43,837 bases of DNA from Bovifimicola sp050309585 (GCA_050309585.1 JBNRML010000035.1:1-43837), one strand, 5' to 3'. Counted from the stretch's first letter, positions 36,601-42,891 are shown. Made by a program: numbers and translations. The notes: generated by a model not told the origin, from the letters alone.

Positions 36601-39075
36601 AATATAAGTTCCATAAGGAATTGGCTGTGTTACAAGATGTCCCTTATCGTCCGTAAACAAAGTTGTCTCTCCATTAGAGCCAATCAGAACTTTTGTTGCA
36701 TTGTCATAATCATAGCTGCCATTCTCTAATACCTTCAATGATGATTTCAGAAATGCAGTAAAGCCTGCTCCTGAAAGAAGTGGTTCTTCTGTATCATCCC
36801 CATTATCAGATACCTTGATTAACTGGAATGGCTGTTTGATAACCTGCTCCGTTGACTTTGTACTTCTTGAAACCTCTGCTACCAGATCATTCTCATAATC
36901 ACAGATAACATCATGTTCCTCTTCATCTAACAGATAACCTTCTGATGGTTCAATCTCTTTTACATAGTAATTGCCAAGATAAAGGTTCTTTACCTCTGCT
37001 TCGCCTTTACTGTCTGTTGTAAGTGTTGCTATCAAGTCTCCTGCTTTGAAAATGATACCTGTTGCTCCATCTGGATGTGAAATATCATTTCTTGCATAAA
37101 GACCGTAAACTGCACCCTCTAACTTCGCATCTCCCTGTGGAACTGCTTTTCCTGTTTCCTTATCTACTTTATAGATATGAATCTTTGCAGTTGTTCTGTC
37201 ATTCTTGAAAGTATGGCTGAATGTTGCTGTAGGTGTTGTGTTTGACAAGTAATTGAAATTGAAGCTATAAGTGTCTCTCTGGTTTCTCGTGTAAGCATAT
37301 GGTGCTTGTGTTTCTGTGATATAGTAGCCATTTGCAATTGGAATATCTACTGTATAAGCTGCCACACCATTTTCCCCAGTAGTAACTGTCTGGAGTGCTG
37401 TGCCTTTTGTTACAATGACACTGCCTGCATAATTCTTAATATCATTTGCTGCGTATAAAGTGTATTTACCACCATCTAGCGGATTTTCTGTATCAGAATC
37501 CTTTTTCACTACTGATACCTGGCCTTTCTGTCTGGTATTGTAAATGCTTGTTGCTTCATACTGGATATCTACTGTCTGGTCCTTATACTGAATATCTACA
37601 GTCTGAGGTGTTGTATTGATTGTGTAACCATCAATCGTACCTGTCTCTATTACCACATAAGTTCCAAGATGAAGGTCTGTCACAATGACTTTGCCATCAA
37701 TGCCTGTTGTCACAGCTTCTTTGATTACATCGTCCTTGTTATAAACCTTTGTTCCATCTGCCTTGTAAATATCTGCACCAGCTGTCACTTTAAAAGTAGC
37801 ACCAGGTAAATACTTTTTCTCATAAGTGAAGTTGCTGCCATTCCATCCAGAAAGTACTTCGCCTTCCTTACAGATGGTGATTGCCCCTAGCTGTTCCTTA
37901 TCAGTAGCTGTCACACCTGTTGTCTGGCCTGCTTTTACAGTTAAGGTATGGACTTTATTGCTGATCACATATTTGTTTGGTGCTTTAATTTCTTTCAGAT
38001 AATAGGTCCCAGCAACAAGTGCCTTTGACTTCGCATACCCATTACTATCTGTAGTTAATTCCTGCACCTTATTTGTGCATCCACTATCAGAATAGATTCC
38101 ATATACTGCACCTGAAAGTAAAACACCACTTGCCACATCTTTTTTATAGATTTCTCCATATCCGATGTTTTCTGTTTTTACTTTCAGATACGCATGAAGT
38201 GGATCAGCTCTTGGAACTTCTGATACAAATTCCTGATCTCCAGCTTTGCCAGTCAGCCAGAATACACAGCTGTCGTCTACACTGACTTTGCCAGTATTAG
38301 AAGTAAATGAACCTGCTGTAGCTGTTGTATTTACTGAATTAGAATAGATTGTCATACTGTTGCCATTCTTATCAATGCTGTAACCACTGATTGAAAAATC
38401 ATAACCGGATAACACACCATTACTGTCTGATAATGTCTGTTCAAATCTCTGATTACCTTCGTTCCATTTCAACTCGTAAGTTGGTGCACCACTTTGTGTA
38501 GATGCTGCAAAACTTGGAATAATCGCATTGTAAGATGCACTGATATTGTTCTTTAATGACGTGTAGTAATTATAAGAAGCTGTTGAGTCTGGTGCTGTTG
38601 CACACAGTTTACTAGCTGCCGAATCTGCACTCGCTGTCCCGAAAATACCGTTTGCAATAATCCAAACCATAGCCTGTGTTGCAATATACTCATTACACTG
38701 ACCATTGCTTGGTGCTGATACATCCGTTGAACTAAAGCCATAATAAAGGCAGTAAGATAAATACTTCTCCTGCTGGGCACTTAAACTTGTACTTGCATTA
38801 TCATAACTGTTCATTAACTGACCACCCGAAGCTGATAAACCGAAGTTCATGCAATACCCCGTGTGCCCATCAATCATGGCATACAAGACTTTTCCATGAT
38901 TATATCCTGCTTTCAATTCGCTGACTTCACCCGATGAATTTGTAGATGCATTCCAGAATGAAATCTTTGCACTGGCACTCGCTGCAAATGCAGTTGTACC
39001 ATTTGAAAACAGGGTTGTGAAAATAGTTAATATAGCAAGGAAACCTGCCATAATTCGCTTCCATTTCTGTTTCAT
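33700..39075 (-). CDS. Giant thioester / Cna-B adhesin with LPQTG anchor
   Basis: A 1,791-residue surface protein. A signal peptide (cleavage near residue 31, TTAFAA) is followed by a thioester-type head with Cys in GHTGYCMNFG (about 74) and Gln in IATQAMVW (about 132), the pair expected to form an internal thioester for covalent attachment to a host or cell surface. About 13 Cna-B/SpaA domains follow, starting near residues 308, 395, 518, 628, 748, 865, 982, 1120, 1228, 1318, 1445, 1555 and 1643. Each typically shows a Lys near its start (e.g. VVKKDSDTE) and a Glu in VxExxAPxGY, as for intramolecular isopeptide bonds. It ends with LPQTG near 1752, a membrane segment and KKKEDKEE. The likely partner is the sortase at 6485-7090. 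A terminator hairpin stands just upstream. Confidence 0.93.
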   Translation of the reverse strand: MKQKWKRIMAGFLAILTIFTTLFSNGTTAFAASASAKISFWNASTNSSGEVSELKAGYNHGKVLYAMIDGHTGYCMNFGLSASGGQLMNSYDNASTSLSAQQEKYLSYCLYYGFSSTDVSAPSNGQCNEYIATQAMVWIIANGIFGTASADSAASKLCATAPDSTASYNYYTSLKNNISASYNAIIPSFAASTQSGAPTYELKWNEGNQRFEQTLSDSNGVLSGYDFSISGYSIDKNGNSMTIYSNSVNTTATAGSFTSNTGKVSVDDSCVFWLTGKAGDQEFVSEVPRADPLHAYLKVKTENIGYGEIYKKDVASGVLLSGAVYGIYSDSGCTNKVQELTTDSNGYAKSKALVAGTYYLKEIKAPNKYVISNKVHTLTVKAGQTTGVTATDKEQLGAITICKEGEVLSGWNGSNFTYEKKYLPGATFKVTAGADIYKADGTKVYNKDDVIKEAVTTGIDGKVIVTDLHLGTYVVIETGTIDGYTINTTPQTVDIQYKDQTVDIQYEATSIYNTRQKGQVSVVKKDSDTENPLDGGKYTLYAANDIKNYAGSVIVTKGTALQTVTTGENGVAAYTVDIPIANGYYITETQAPYAYTRNQRDTYSFNFNYLSNTTPTATFSHTFKNDRTTAKIHIYKVDKETGKAVPQGDAKLEGAVYGLYARNDISHPDGATGIIFKAGDLIATLTTDSKGEAEVKNLYLGNYYVKEIEPSEGYLLDEEEHDVICDYENDLVAEVSRSTKSTEQVIKQPFQLIKVSDNGDDTEEPLLSGAGFTAFLKSSLKVLENGSYDYDNATKVLIGSNGETTLFTDDKGHLVTQPIPYGTYIVLETVTPHNMETIKPFEVKIVENHPTEPQTWRVFVDREFTAKLRVVKQDSKTGKTVLVPNATFRIYNMDKKEYIEQITTYPTKVKHTTFSTDEDGDLILPESLKLGNYRIEEIAAPFGYVINETYIKVVVDSDTAYEVDSDTYEAIIDAVYEDAPALGELTVEKKGDVLTSYEGGLFASENEKAFIYKESSLAGAKFEVYAAEDIYTNDYQLDENGVRTKYYTNGELVATLVTGEDGKAKLGDLPMGSYKVVEVEAPYGYVLNKEAQVVTFTYVDDKTPVIYESVTFTNERQKLSLFVDKKDSETEEGIPGAVFGLYADEDIKNVDGKVIVSAGSLLETVVSDENGHISFTKDYLFGKYYAKEMETPAGYVSSEEVVTFDAQYKGQEVSIAEYGSVFLNTPTTFEFTKEDIASGAEISGATLTVTDAKGNVIDTWTSKSGEAHVIKRLVVGKTYTLREDYAPYGYLKAAESTFTVEDTEKIQCVVMKDEVPTGTIILNKDGEFVTDTTLVKEHWYDFVFNYFKKSLAGVTFEVYAKEDVVSADGLGTISYKKDELVATIVTNEKGYATLENLPLGKYYVVETKTIEGFVLDSTPKDAELSYVDQNTAVVYAGMSVTNERQKVQITVIKKDAETKEVLSGAAFGLFAKVDIVNADGEVIVKADTEIERAVTGKDGKVTFVSDLPLGKYYVKEVEAPKGYVKSDITYDVNASYQGDSIKVLEFEAEFTNEPIKVYFTKTDITGEHELEGAVLSIIDADGKVVEKWTSGKKAHLIERLPIGKYILREETAPFGYVIAKDVEFTVTEIADIQKVSMKDEAAVGKIIIEKTNADTGKALAGAKFEIRDKDGKVIETLITDKNGHAESQELAIGTFKDGKYEAAITYYVVEVEAPKGYILDETVKEVTFEYRDGKVGVIEYKLAVSNKPTEPKLPQTGDNFNPWLYGGIGAVALTLGVAALFWKKKEDKEEA

Positions 39076-39102
39076 AAAATTGTTACCTCCTTGTTTTTGA
39101 GC

Positions 39103-39141
39103 AAAAAAATAACAGGTTAAAGTATTTGGCTTTAACCTGTT
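39103..39141 (-). terminator. Intrinsic terminator directly before the adhesin gene
   Basis: A perfect 12-bp stem (AACAGGTTAAAG/CTTTAACCTGTT) with a 7-nt loop, followed on the minus strand by ATTTTTTT. It ends transcription from the lipoprotein gene. The adhesin ATG is only 28 nt after the T-run, with the ribosome site in between, so there is little room for a new promoter. The adhesin may therefore depend on read-through or antitermination. The stem is palindromic, but the T-run favours the minus strand. Confidence 0.88.
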
Positions 39142-39164
39142 ATATATTGTTCATTTAATTGTCA

Positions 39165-39884
39165 CTATGCTCTGTAGCACCTAAACTCATAAAAGTCTCC
39201 ACTTCCATTGGTATAGACACCGACGTATTCAATCAAAAAGTATGGTCCAGACTCGCACGCTAACATTTCAGCAATATACTGAGCAATTCCATCTTCCGAA
39301 CCTAGAAGTCTTCCTGATGTTGTACTTGCCGTATTTAAGTCGGTCTGCACATACACGCTGTAATAGCCTGCTCCATCATAAGGATAATATGAATTGTACT
39401 CTTCCTGCGAAATACTTCCATTTGCTAACAAGCTATCAAGATTATCAGTAAGAAGTATTTTACCAGCAGCCTTTGTCTTAGCTGTTGCCAAACTGACAAC
39501 ATTTGCTGGACTGTAATCTGCTTTTGCTGGCTGTACTGGAGCTTGCTGTTCTACTTTTGGTTCTTCTTTCGGTTCATCCTTTGGCTGTTCTGCCTCGTTG
39601 CTCTTATTGTCTGATTGAGTGCTATCAGTCTTTATCTTGGTACTTTCTGTATTAGAATTATCTGCTACAGTTGTTTTTTCTTCTTGCTTTGGTGGTTCTG
39701 TTTCTGTAAGCTGTTCCGTTTCTTTCTTTTCTTCCACAGTAGGCTTCTCTGTAGGTTCTTCCGTGGAGGCTGGTATTTCTGTAACACTTTCCTTCTGAGT
39801 AGCCACATTTTCTGCATTCTTACTTGAACATCCTGCAAGTATCAAAACCATTACGGATAAAATGATAATCATCATCTTTTTCAT
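39165..39884 (-). CDS. Surface lipoprotein with Glu/Lys/Thr-rich stalk
   Basis: A 239-residue protein with a signal sequence ending in the lipobox ILAGCSS (Cys near residue 19), so it would be lipid-anchored to the outer face of the membrane. A disordered Glu/Thr/Pro/Lys-rich stalk (EIPASTEEPTEKPTVEEKKE and similar) runs to about residue 125. A compact C-terminal domain follows with ILLTDNLDSLLANGSISQEE, YYSVYVQTDLNTAS and YFLIEYVGVYTNGSGDFYEF. I do not recognise the domain. An exclusion or mating-surface role is possible, as lipoproteins on conjugative elements often have one. ATG 39884 has AGGATAGG 8 nt upstream. Confidence 0.8.
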   Translation of the reverse strand: MKKMMIIILSVMVLILAGCSSKNAENVATQKESVTEIPASTEEPTEKPTVEEKKETEQLTETEPPKQEEKTTVADNSNTESTKIKTDSTQSDNKSNEAEQPKDEPKEEPKVEQQAPVQPAKADYSPANVVSLATAKTKAAGKILLTDNLDSLLANGSISQEEYNSYYPYDGAGYYSVYVQTDLNTASTTSGRLLGSEDGIAQYIAEMLACESGPYFLIEYVGVYTNGSGDFYEFRCYRA

Positions 39885-39904
39885 CTGCTTCACCTATCCT
39901 CTCC

Positions 39905-39947
39905 GTAAGTGGGATAGGCTCTGTGTTCCGTGCCTGTCCACACTTAC
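39905..39947 (-). repeat. Long intergenic hairpin before the lipoprotein gene
   Basis: Arms GTAAGTG/CACTTAC and GGATAGGC/GCCTGTCC pair over about 15 bp with one bulge and one mismatch. It sits between the 8-codon leader frame and the lipoprotein ribosome site. There is no T-run. It may regulate lipoprotein translation or mRNA stability. Confidence 0.5.
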
Positions 39948-39982
39948 AAATGTGAACATCTATTAAGTTGCACGGGACACTT

Positions 39983-40009
39983 CTAAGGTACATCCCGTAT
40001 TCTGTTCAT
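39983..40009 (-). CDS. Possible 8-residue leader peptide
   Basis: A strong ribosome site (AAGGAGG) lies 6 nt before an ATG that encodes only MNRIRDVP and then stops. The stop falls inside a hairpin ACGGGA/TCCCGT (39972-39998). A ribosome loading here would disrupt that hairpin. This resembles a translational leader for the downstream lipoprotein gene. It is too short to support on sequence statistics, so the ribosome site is the only evidence. Confidence 0.4.
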   Translation of the reverse strand: MNRIRDVP

Positions 40010-40022
40010 GTCTTCCTCCTTA

Positions 40023-40109
40023 TTATACTGCACTTAGTTTACGCATTGCAAAAAAGTATTTCATCAAATGACGATACTTTTTGTATGCAGCAAAAGTCAT
40101 AATCTTCAT
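40023..40109 (-). CDS. Small cationic peptide (28 residues)
   Basis: A very strong ribosome site (GAGAGGAGGTGAG) selects ATG 40109. The product begins MKIMTFAAYKKYRHLMKYFF and is basic and amphipathic, with aromatic residues in the middle. It has no known relative that I can name. It lies between a 59-residue membrane protein and the leader-like region. A toxin, a membrane-active peptide or a leader are all possible. Confidence 0.5.
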   Translation of the reverse strand: MKIMTFAAYKKYRHLMKYFFAMRKLSAV

Positions 40110-40123
40110 AGTCTCACCTCCTC

Positions 40124-40300
40124 TCAGGGTGTACCAATTCTGACAAATGCTAGAAATAATCTTGCAACTAATCCAAGCAAAAGAAGGAAGATTTTTGCCA
40201 CTCCTAGCGCAAGGTTTAATATGCTTAATAAAATCCAAGCGATTCCTTTTAATATTGCTAACAATATCATGCCTAATCCGGCGAAAAATCTTCTTAACAT
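40124..40300 (-). CDS. Small hydrophobic membrane protein
   Basis: A 58-residue protein, MLRRFFAGLGMILLAILKGI and onward, hydrophobic almost throughout, with two membrane-spanning stretches and a basic start. It resembles the small CD1845-type membrane proteins of Tn1549-like and related elements, but the match is by general character only. ATG 40300 is preferred because GGAGG lies 8 nt upstream. An ATG two codons earlier is too close to it. Confidence 0.6.
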   Translation of the reverse strand: MLRRFFAGLGMILLAILKGIAWILLSILNLALGVAKIFLLLLGLVARLFLAFVRIGTP

Positions 40301-40312
40301 TTGCATTCCCTC

Positions 40313-40750
40313 CTATTCATCCATTCCTTCAAAAGACTGTTCCATCCAACCAGTCGCTAAATCTGATACAACCACATCATCCTTAACCTTTGGGCTTTCT
40401 TCTACTGGAACTGTTATTTTTTCTGAATCTATAATCACTCTTCCAGAAACAGCAGTACCAAGAAGTCTTATTACTTCTCTTCTTGCTTCTGTCAAAACAC
40501 TTTCAGTAAGTTCTGCCTTCACTTTCTCTAAATCATCTACTGTAATAAATCTTGAAGCTTTTTCTTCAGATATTGCCGTAAATTCTTCCTTTCCGAAATG
40601 ATCAATATAAAACTCTATCGCATCAATAATCATTTGATTTTTTGATTTACATACATTGTTATCCAGATTGCTAAGAACTGCATTTACCTTTACGTGTTGA
40701 GGATTATTCATATTCATACGAATACTATTGAAAACAACATTATTAGCCAT
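40313..40750 (-). CDS. ParR-like ribbon-helix-helix protein
   Basis: A 145-residue protein starting MANNVVFNSIRMNMNNPQHVKVNAV. The segment HVKVNAVLSNLDNNVCKSKN followed by QMIIDAIEFYIDHF has the strand-helix-helix shape of ribbon-helix-helix DNA-binding proteins. A helical middle and acidic tail (VVVSDLATGWMEQSFEGMDE) follow. It lies 11 nt downstream of the ParM-like gene, so it is very likely its DNA-binding adaptor. It would bind a centromere-like site, which I could not locate with confidence. ATG 40750 has GGAGG 5 nt upstream. Confidence 0.7.
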   Translation of the reverse strand: MANNVVFNSIRMNMNNPQHVKVNAVLSNLDNNVCKSKNQMIIDAIEFYIDHFGKEEFTAISEEKASRFITVDDLEKVKAELTESVLTEARREVIRLLGTAVSGRVIIDSEKITVPVEESPKVKDDVVVSDLATGWMEQSFEGMDE

Positions 40751-40761
40751 ATGCACCTCCT

Positions 40762-41688
40762 CTAAGCTTTCTTTCTCATATTTCTAAGACCAATATCAGC
40801 AAGTTCCTCATATCCTCTTGCATTAGCCTTGATATCAAGAATATAAGAAATATTCTTTTCATCATAATTGCCAAAATTCTTCATAACTACTGCACCCCCA
40901 CCCACAAAGATTATTGGTGTGGTTTTTAGGTTGTAGCCATATTCTCGGATGGAGTTGTATACTTTCTCTACAAAAGCTTCAATCTCGTCTTTTGCAACCT
41001 GATAGTATTCTTCATCTTTCGCATAATCTGCACCATATCGCATAAGATTCTGCAACTCGCTTTCATCAATCTCTCCATTATAGAGCCTGACACATTTCTC
41101 GTTTATTGCCCTCATGCAGGTTATCAACCCTCTTTGAATCGTAATGCAATTGGATTCATCCGGAGATTTGTTAATCACTGGCATAATATCTATTGTCCAA
41201 GAACCTATATCAACAATCAGTGTCTTTTTCTTGAAAGCAAGAATCCTATCTGCTACTGCTGCATAACACTGTGGAAATACTGCCGCATTCACAATTCTGA
41301 TTGTGTAGCAAACTGTCTCATAATAGAAAGTAACTTCTTTTCTTGCTGTAAGATAATGAATGAAGTCCGCTTTTTCACTTCCAAATCTTGTGAGTGGAAG
41401 TCCAACTGCAAGGAATACATCTGCACTTGTTTTTCCTCTACGCTTTAGTTCTTTTGCAATGGATGCGTAAGTCAATAGTAAGAATGATTCATCATCTGTC
41501 TTTCTATCTTTAACTTCCTGTCTCTGAGTTCCAACCTTGTAGTACTTACCATCCAATTCCAAAACATCATCGAATACGGCTGGCTCTGTTCTTATTTCTT
41601 TTGCTCCAGTAACAAATACCTGCGATACTGTCTTCATCATTGACCAGCCATGATCAATGCCAATCACTTCTAAATTACTAATATTCAT
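40762..41688 (-). CDS. ParM/StbA-like actin ATPase
   Basis: A 308-residue actin-fold segregation ATPase. The phosphate-1 motif is GIDHGWSMMKT near residue 9, phosphate-2 is LIVDIGSWTIDIM near 165, and the adenosine motif is FVGGGAVVMKN near 265. These are diagnostic of the ParM/StbA branch. It would form filaments that push apart copies of the excised element, in partnership with the RHH protein just downstream. ATG 41688 follows TAGGAGGAAG, and the extra 16 in-frame codons upstream lack a site. Presence on an integrative element implies a replicating circular phase or use during transfer. Confidence 0.88.
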   Translation of the reverse strand: MNISNLEVIGIDHGWSMMKTVSQVFVTGAKEIRTEPAVFDDVLELDGKYYKVGTQRQEVKDRKTDDESFLLLTYASIAKELKRRGKTSADVFLAVGLPLTRFGSEKADFIHYLTARKEVTFYYETVCYTIRIVNAAVFPQCYAAVADRILAFKKKTLIVDIGSWTIDIMPVINKSPDESNCITIQRGLITCMRAINEKCVRLYNGEIDESELQNLMRYGADYAKDEEYYQVAKDEIEAFVEKVYNSIREYGYNLKTTPIIFVGGGAVVMKNFGNYDEKNISYILDIKANARGYEELADIGLRNMRKKA

Positions 41689-41701
41689 TCGTCTCTTCCT
41701 C

Positions 41702-41986
41702 CTAATATTTTCTTTGATTTTCCACATCTGTTTCATCTGCCTTCATCCCCATTATTTTCTTCATACATGGGAAACAGTAAGAATCGTTTTGTTTATAAGG
41801 ACAATCATCACATTCACTCTTTTGCTTATTTGTAACTGTTTCTTTCTTTTCCTTATAACACTGATTGGTTATGCATCGACTATCATTCCCCCAAAAGAAA
41901 TGACATTTCATACATGACTTCAAATCCTTTTCTATCTTCTTTTCTGCATCACTATCTCTGCTATTAGATTTCTCCTTGACCTTCAT
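41702..41986 (-). CDS. Cys-rich zinc-finger-like protein
   Basis: A 94-residue, highly charged protein with eight cysteines in pairs: SCMKCHFF, RCITNQC, ECDDCPYK and YCFPCMKK. The spacing suggests two small zinc sites. It is Lys/Glu rich, with no membrane segment. It sits just upstream of the ParM-like gene. ATG 41986 has GGAGG 9 nt upstream. A GTG two codons earlier is also in frame. It could be a DNA- or RNA-binding regulator, but the family is not recognised. Confidence 0.68.
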   Translation of the reverse strand: MKVKEKSNSRDSDAEKKIEKDLKSCMKCHFFWGNDSRCITNQCYKEKKETVTNKQKSECDDCPYKQNDSYCFPCMKKIMGMKADETDVENQRKY

Positions 41987-42119
41987 ACGCACTATCCTCC
42001 ATTTTGAAGATTAATGCATCATGAAATTCTTCTAATCTTTGGTCTGCAATACCCGCTGATTTAGCACATGAAAATAGTGGAATAATAATGATAATAGCTA
42101 TAACAATAATTCCTATCAT
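41964..42119 (-). CDS. Small membrane or lipoprotein (51 residues)
   Basis: A frame with an excellent ribosome site (AAGGAGAATGCAAA before ATG). It encodes MIGIIVIAIIIIIPLFSCAK, an isoleucine-rich membrane segment ending in a lipobox-like LFSC, then a short soluble tail (SAGIADQRLEEFHDALIF). It overlaps the start of the Cys-rich gene by 23 nt. Either a single-pass membrane protein or a tiny lipoprotein fits. No named family is recognised. Confidence 0.6.
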   Translation of the reverse strand: MIGIIVIAIIIIIPLFSCAKSAGIADQRLEEFHDALIFKMEDSAYEGQGEI

Positions 42120-42131
42120 TTTGCATTCTCC

Positions 42132-42251
42132 TTATCTTTCATAGCTTTTGCTATGTAAGGTGTACGTTGACTGTTTCAAGTCCCTATTGCCCCGTACACT
42201 AAGGAATGTTCTCATCCCGGGAGTTACAAATGAGCCGCCTAATGCGTTCAT
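42132..42251 (-). CDS. Tiny ORF 4 of the structured region (39 residues)
   Basis: The frame begins MNALGGSFVTPGMRTFLSVR and ends ESYER-like at KSYER, 12 nt before the next gene. TAAGG lies close upstream of the ATG. It is in the same frame as tiny ORF 3, from which it is separated by a TAG TAA double stop. The same bases form the strong GTGTACG/CGTACAC hairpin. Either a real basic peptide or an accidental frame in an RNA gene. Confidence 0.35.
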   Translation of the reverse strand: MNALGGSFVTPGMRTFLSVRGNRDLKQSTYTLHSKSYER

Positions 42252-42260
42252 GACGCCTTA

Positions 42261-42329
42261 CTATTTTGCAAGTAACACTATCTCCTCTATTGCCATTTCG
42301 AGGATAAGGTTGAACCTCTCAACCTTCAT
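42261..42329 (-). CDS. Tiny ORF 3 of the structured region (22 residues)
   Basis: The frame begins MKVERFNLILEMAIEEIVLL, an amphipathic helix. Its ATG overlaps the stop of tiny ORF 2 (ATGA), and it ends in adjacent TAG and TAA stops. The AAGGTTGA/TCAACCTT hairpin lies across its first codons. Translation by coupling to ORF 2 is plausible but unproven. Confidence 0.35.
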   Translation of the reverse strand: MKVERFNLILEMAIEEIVLLAK

Positions 42330-42397
42330 GGTTTATTATCCATTCGCAATATCTGTAATCCTTTTACCGTGCTTGTGCCCTGCTTCTCGTTCTTCAT
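42326..42397 (-). CDS. Tiny ORF 2 of the structured region (23 residues)
   Basis: AAGGA lies 7 nt before the ATG. The product begins MKNEKQGTSTVKGLQILRMD and is basic. It ends in an ATGA overlap with tiny ORF 3. Without relatives to compare, coding function is uncertain. Confidence 0.35.
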   Translation of the reverse strand: MKNEKQGTSTVKGLQILRMDNKP

Positions 42398-42416
42398 TTT
42401 TCAATCCTTCGAACTA

Positions 42417-42524
42417 CTAATGTGATAACAGTGGTCTTGAACCTTCCAGGCAGATACCCCGAACTTTTACTCTAACTTTGTAACTGATATTAAGTTGTAT
42501 GTTCCTTGCTTTCGCTGGGAACAT
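42417..42524 (-). CDS. Tiny ORF 1 of the structured region (35 residues)
   Basis: The frame begins MFPAKARNIQLNISYKVRVK and is very basic. Its first nine codons coincide with a perfect ATGTTCC/GGAACAT hairpin capped by GC-GAAA-GC. No convincing ribosome site is visible in the AT-rich sequence before it. A GNRA-capped hairpin at the start points to an RNA element at least as much as to a peptide. Confidence 0.3.
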   Translation of the reverse strand: MFPAKARNIQLNISYKVRVKVRGICLEGSRPLLSH

Positions 42525-42586
42525 GTATATAATAACTTCAATGCAATTATCTGGATAGAAACTATACTGGTGTATTTTACTTATTT

Positions 42587-42605
42587 CACACCAATTATTG
42601 GTGTG
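42587..42605 (+). terminator. Terminator-like hairpin reading on the plus strand
   Basis: CACACCAAT/ATTGGTGTG with a single central base is followed on the plus strand by TTTTATTT. On the minus strand it follows the DUF6462-like stop directly but has no T-run. It could be the end of an antisense transcript through the structured region, or a simple 3' mRNA hairpin of the minus-strand gene. Confidence 0.4.
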
Positions 42606-42607
42606 TT

Positions 42608-42889
42608 TTATTTATGTGGACTATCTCTATCACCATCTGATTCTTGCAACTTTTTCCAGATATGCTTTGGCAGTGATCTTGATGGCTCATGAAACTGTTC
42701 CAAATATGTTTCAAAAACCTCAGTATTTACAAGTGCTGAATTGCCTACTTTGTAGATTGCACCTGCTTCACCTGCTAGTGCCATAAACCTTGTTTTTCCA
42801 ATACTGTAGATGATTTCACCTTCTCTCGCATTAACATACTTTTTCATCACTTCTTTTGTATCTGTATAAGTCTTATATGAATACCCCAT
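42608..42889 (-). CDS. DUF6462-like small DNA-binding protein, third copy
   Basis: A 93-residue protein with the core KKYVNAREGEIIYSIGKTRF, MALAGEAGAIYKVGNSALVN and TEVFETYLEQF. This is the pattern of small excisionase-like winged-helix proteins (DUF6462 type) of Lachnospiraceae elements. An AAAGGAG site precedes the ATG, 2 nt after the preceding gene. The same core occurs in the two genes upstream. It probably binds element DNA to control excision or the main operon, by analogy with Xis proteins. Confidence 0.75.
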   Translation of the reverse strand: MGYSYKTYTDTKEVMKKYVNAREGEIIYSIGKTRFMALAGEAGAIYKVGNSALVNTEVFETYLEQFHEPSRSLPKHIWKKLQESDGDRDSPHK

Positions 42890-42891
42890 AG

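Larger units (their letters stand above)
42130..42530 (-). ncRNA. Candidate structured RNA or small-peptide operon
   Basis: About 400 bases between the DUF6462-like genes and the small membrane protein gene contain no ordinary gene. They carry several perfect minus-strand hairpins: ATGTTCC/GGAACAT with a GAAA tetraloop (42524-42499), AAGGTTGA/TCAACCTT (42328-42308) and GTGTACG/CGTACAC enclosing GACT/AGTC (42199-42160). Shorter arms such as CTCAT/ATGAG add to these. Four tiny frames tile the same stretch. I do not recognise a known RNA family. The region is either a structured RNA, a leader, or a micro-operon. Confidence 0.4.

Noticed and set aside
39894..39959. 21-codon frame starting MFTFVSVDRHG before the lipoprotein gene
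   Set aside because: No ribosome site. The bases are better explained by the long hairpin at 39905-39947.
42121..42605. Group II intron, tmRNA or RNase P RNA
   Set aside because: No GTGYG-type intron start, no reverse transcriptase, no tRNA-like ends and no recognisable conserved RNase P motifs. The length and hairpin set match none of these.
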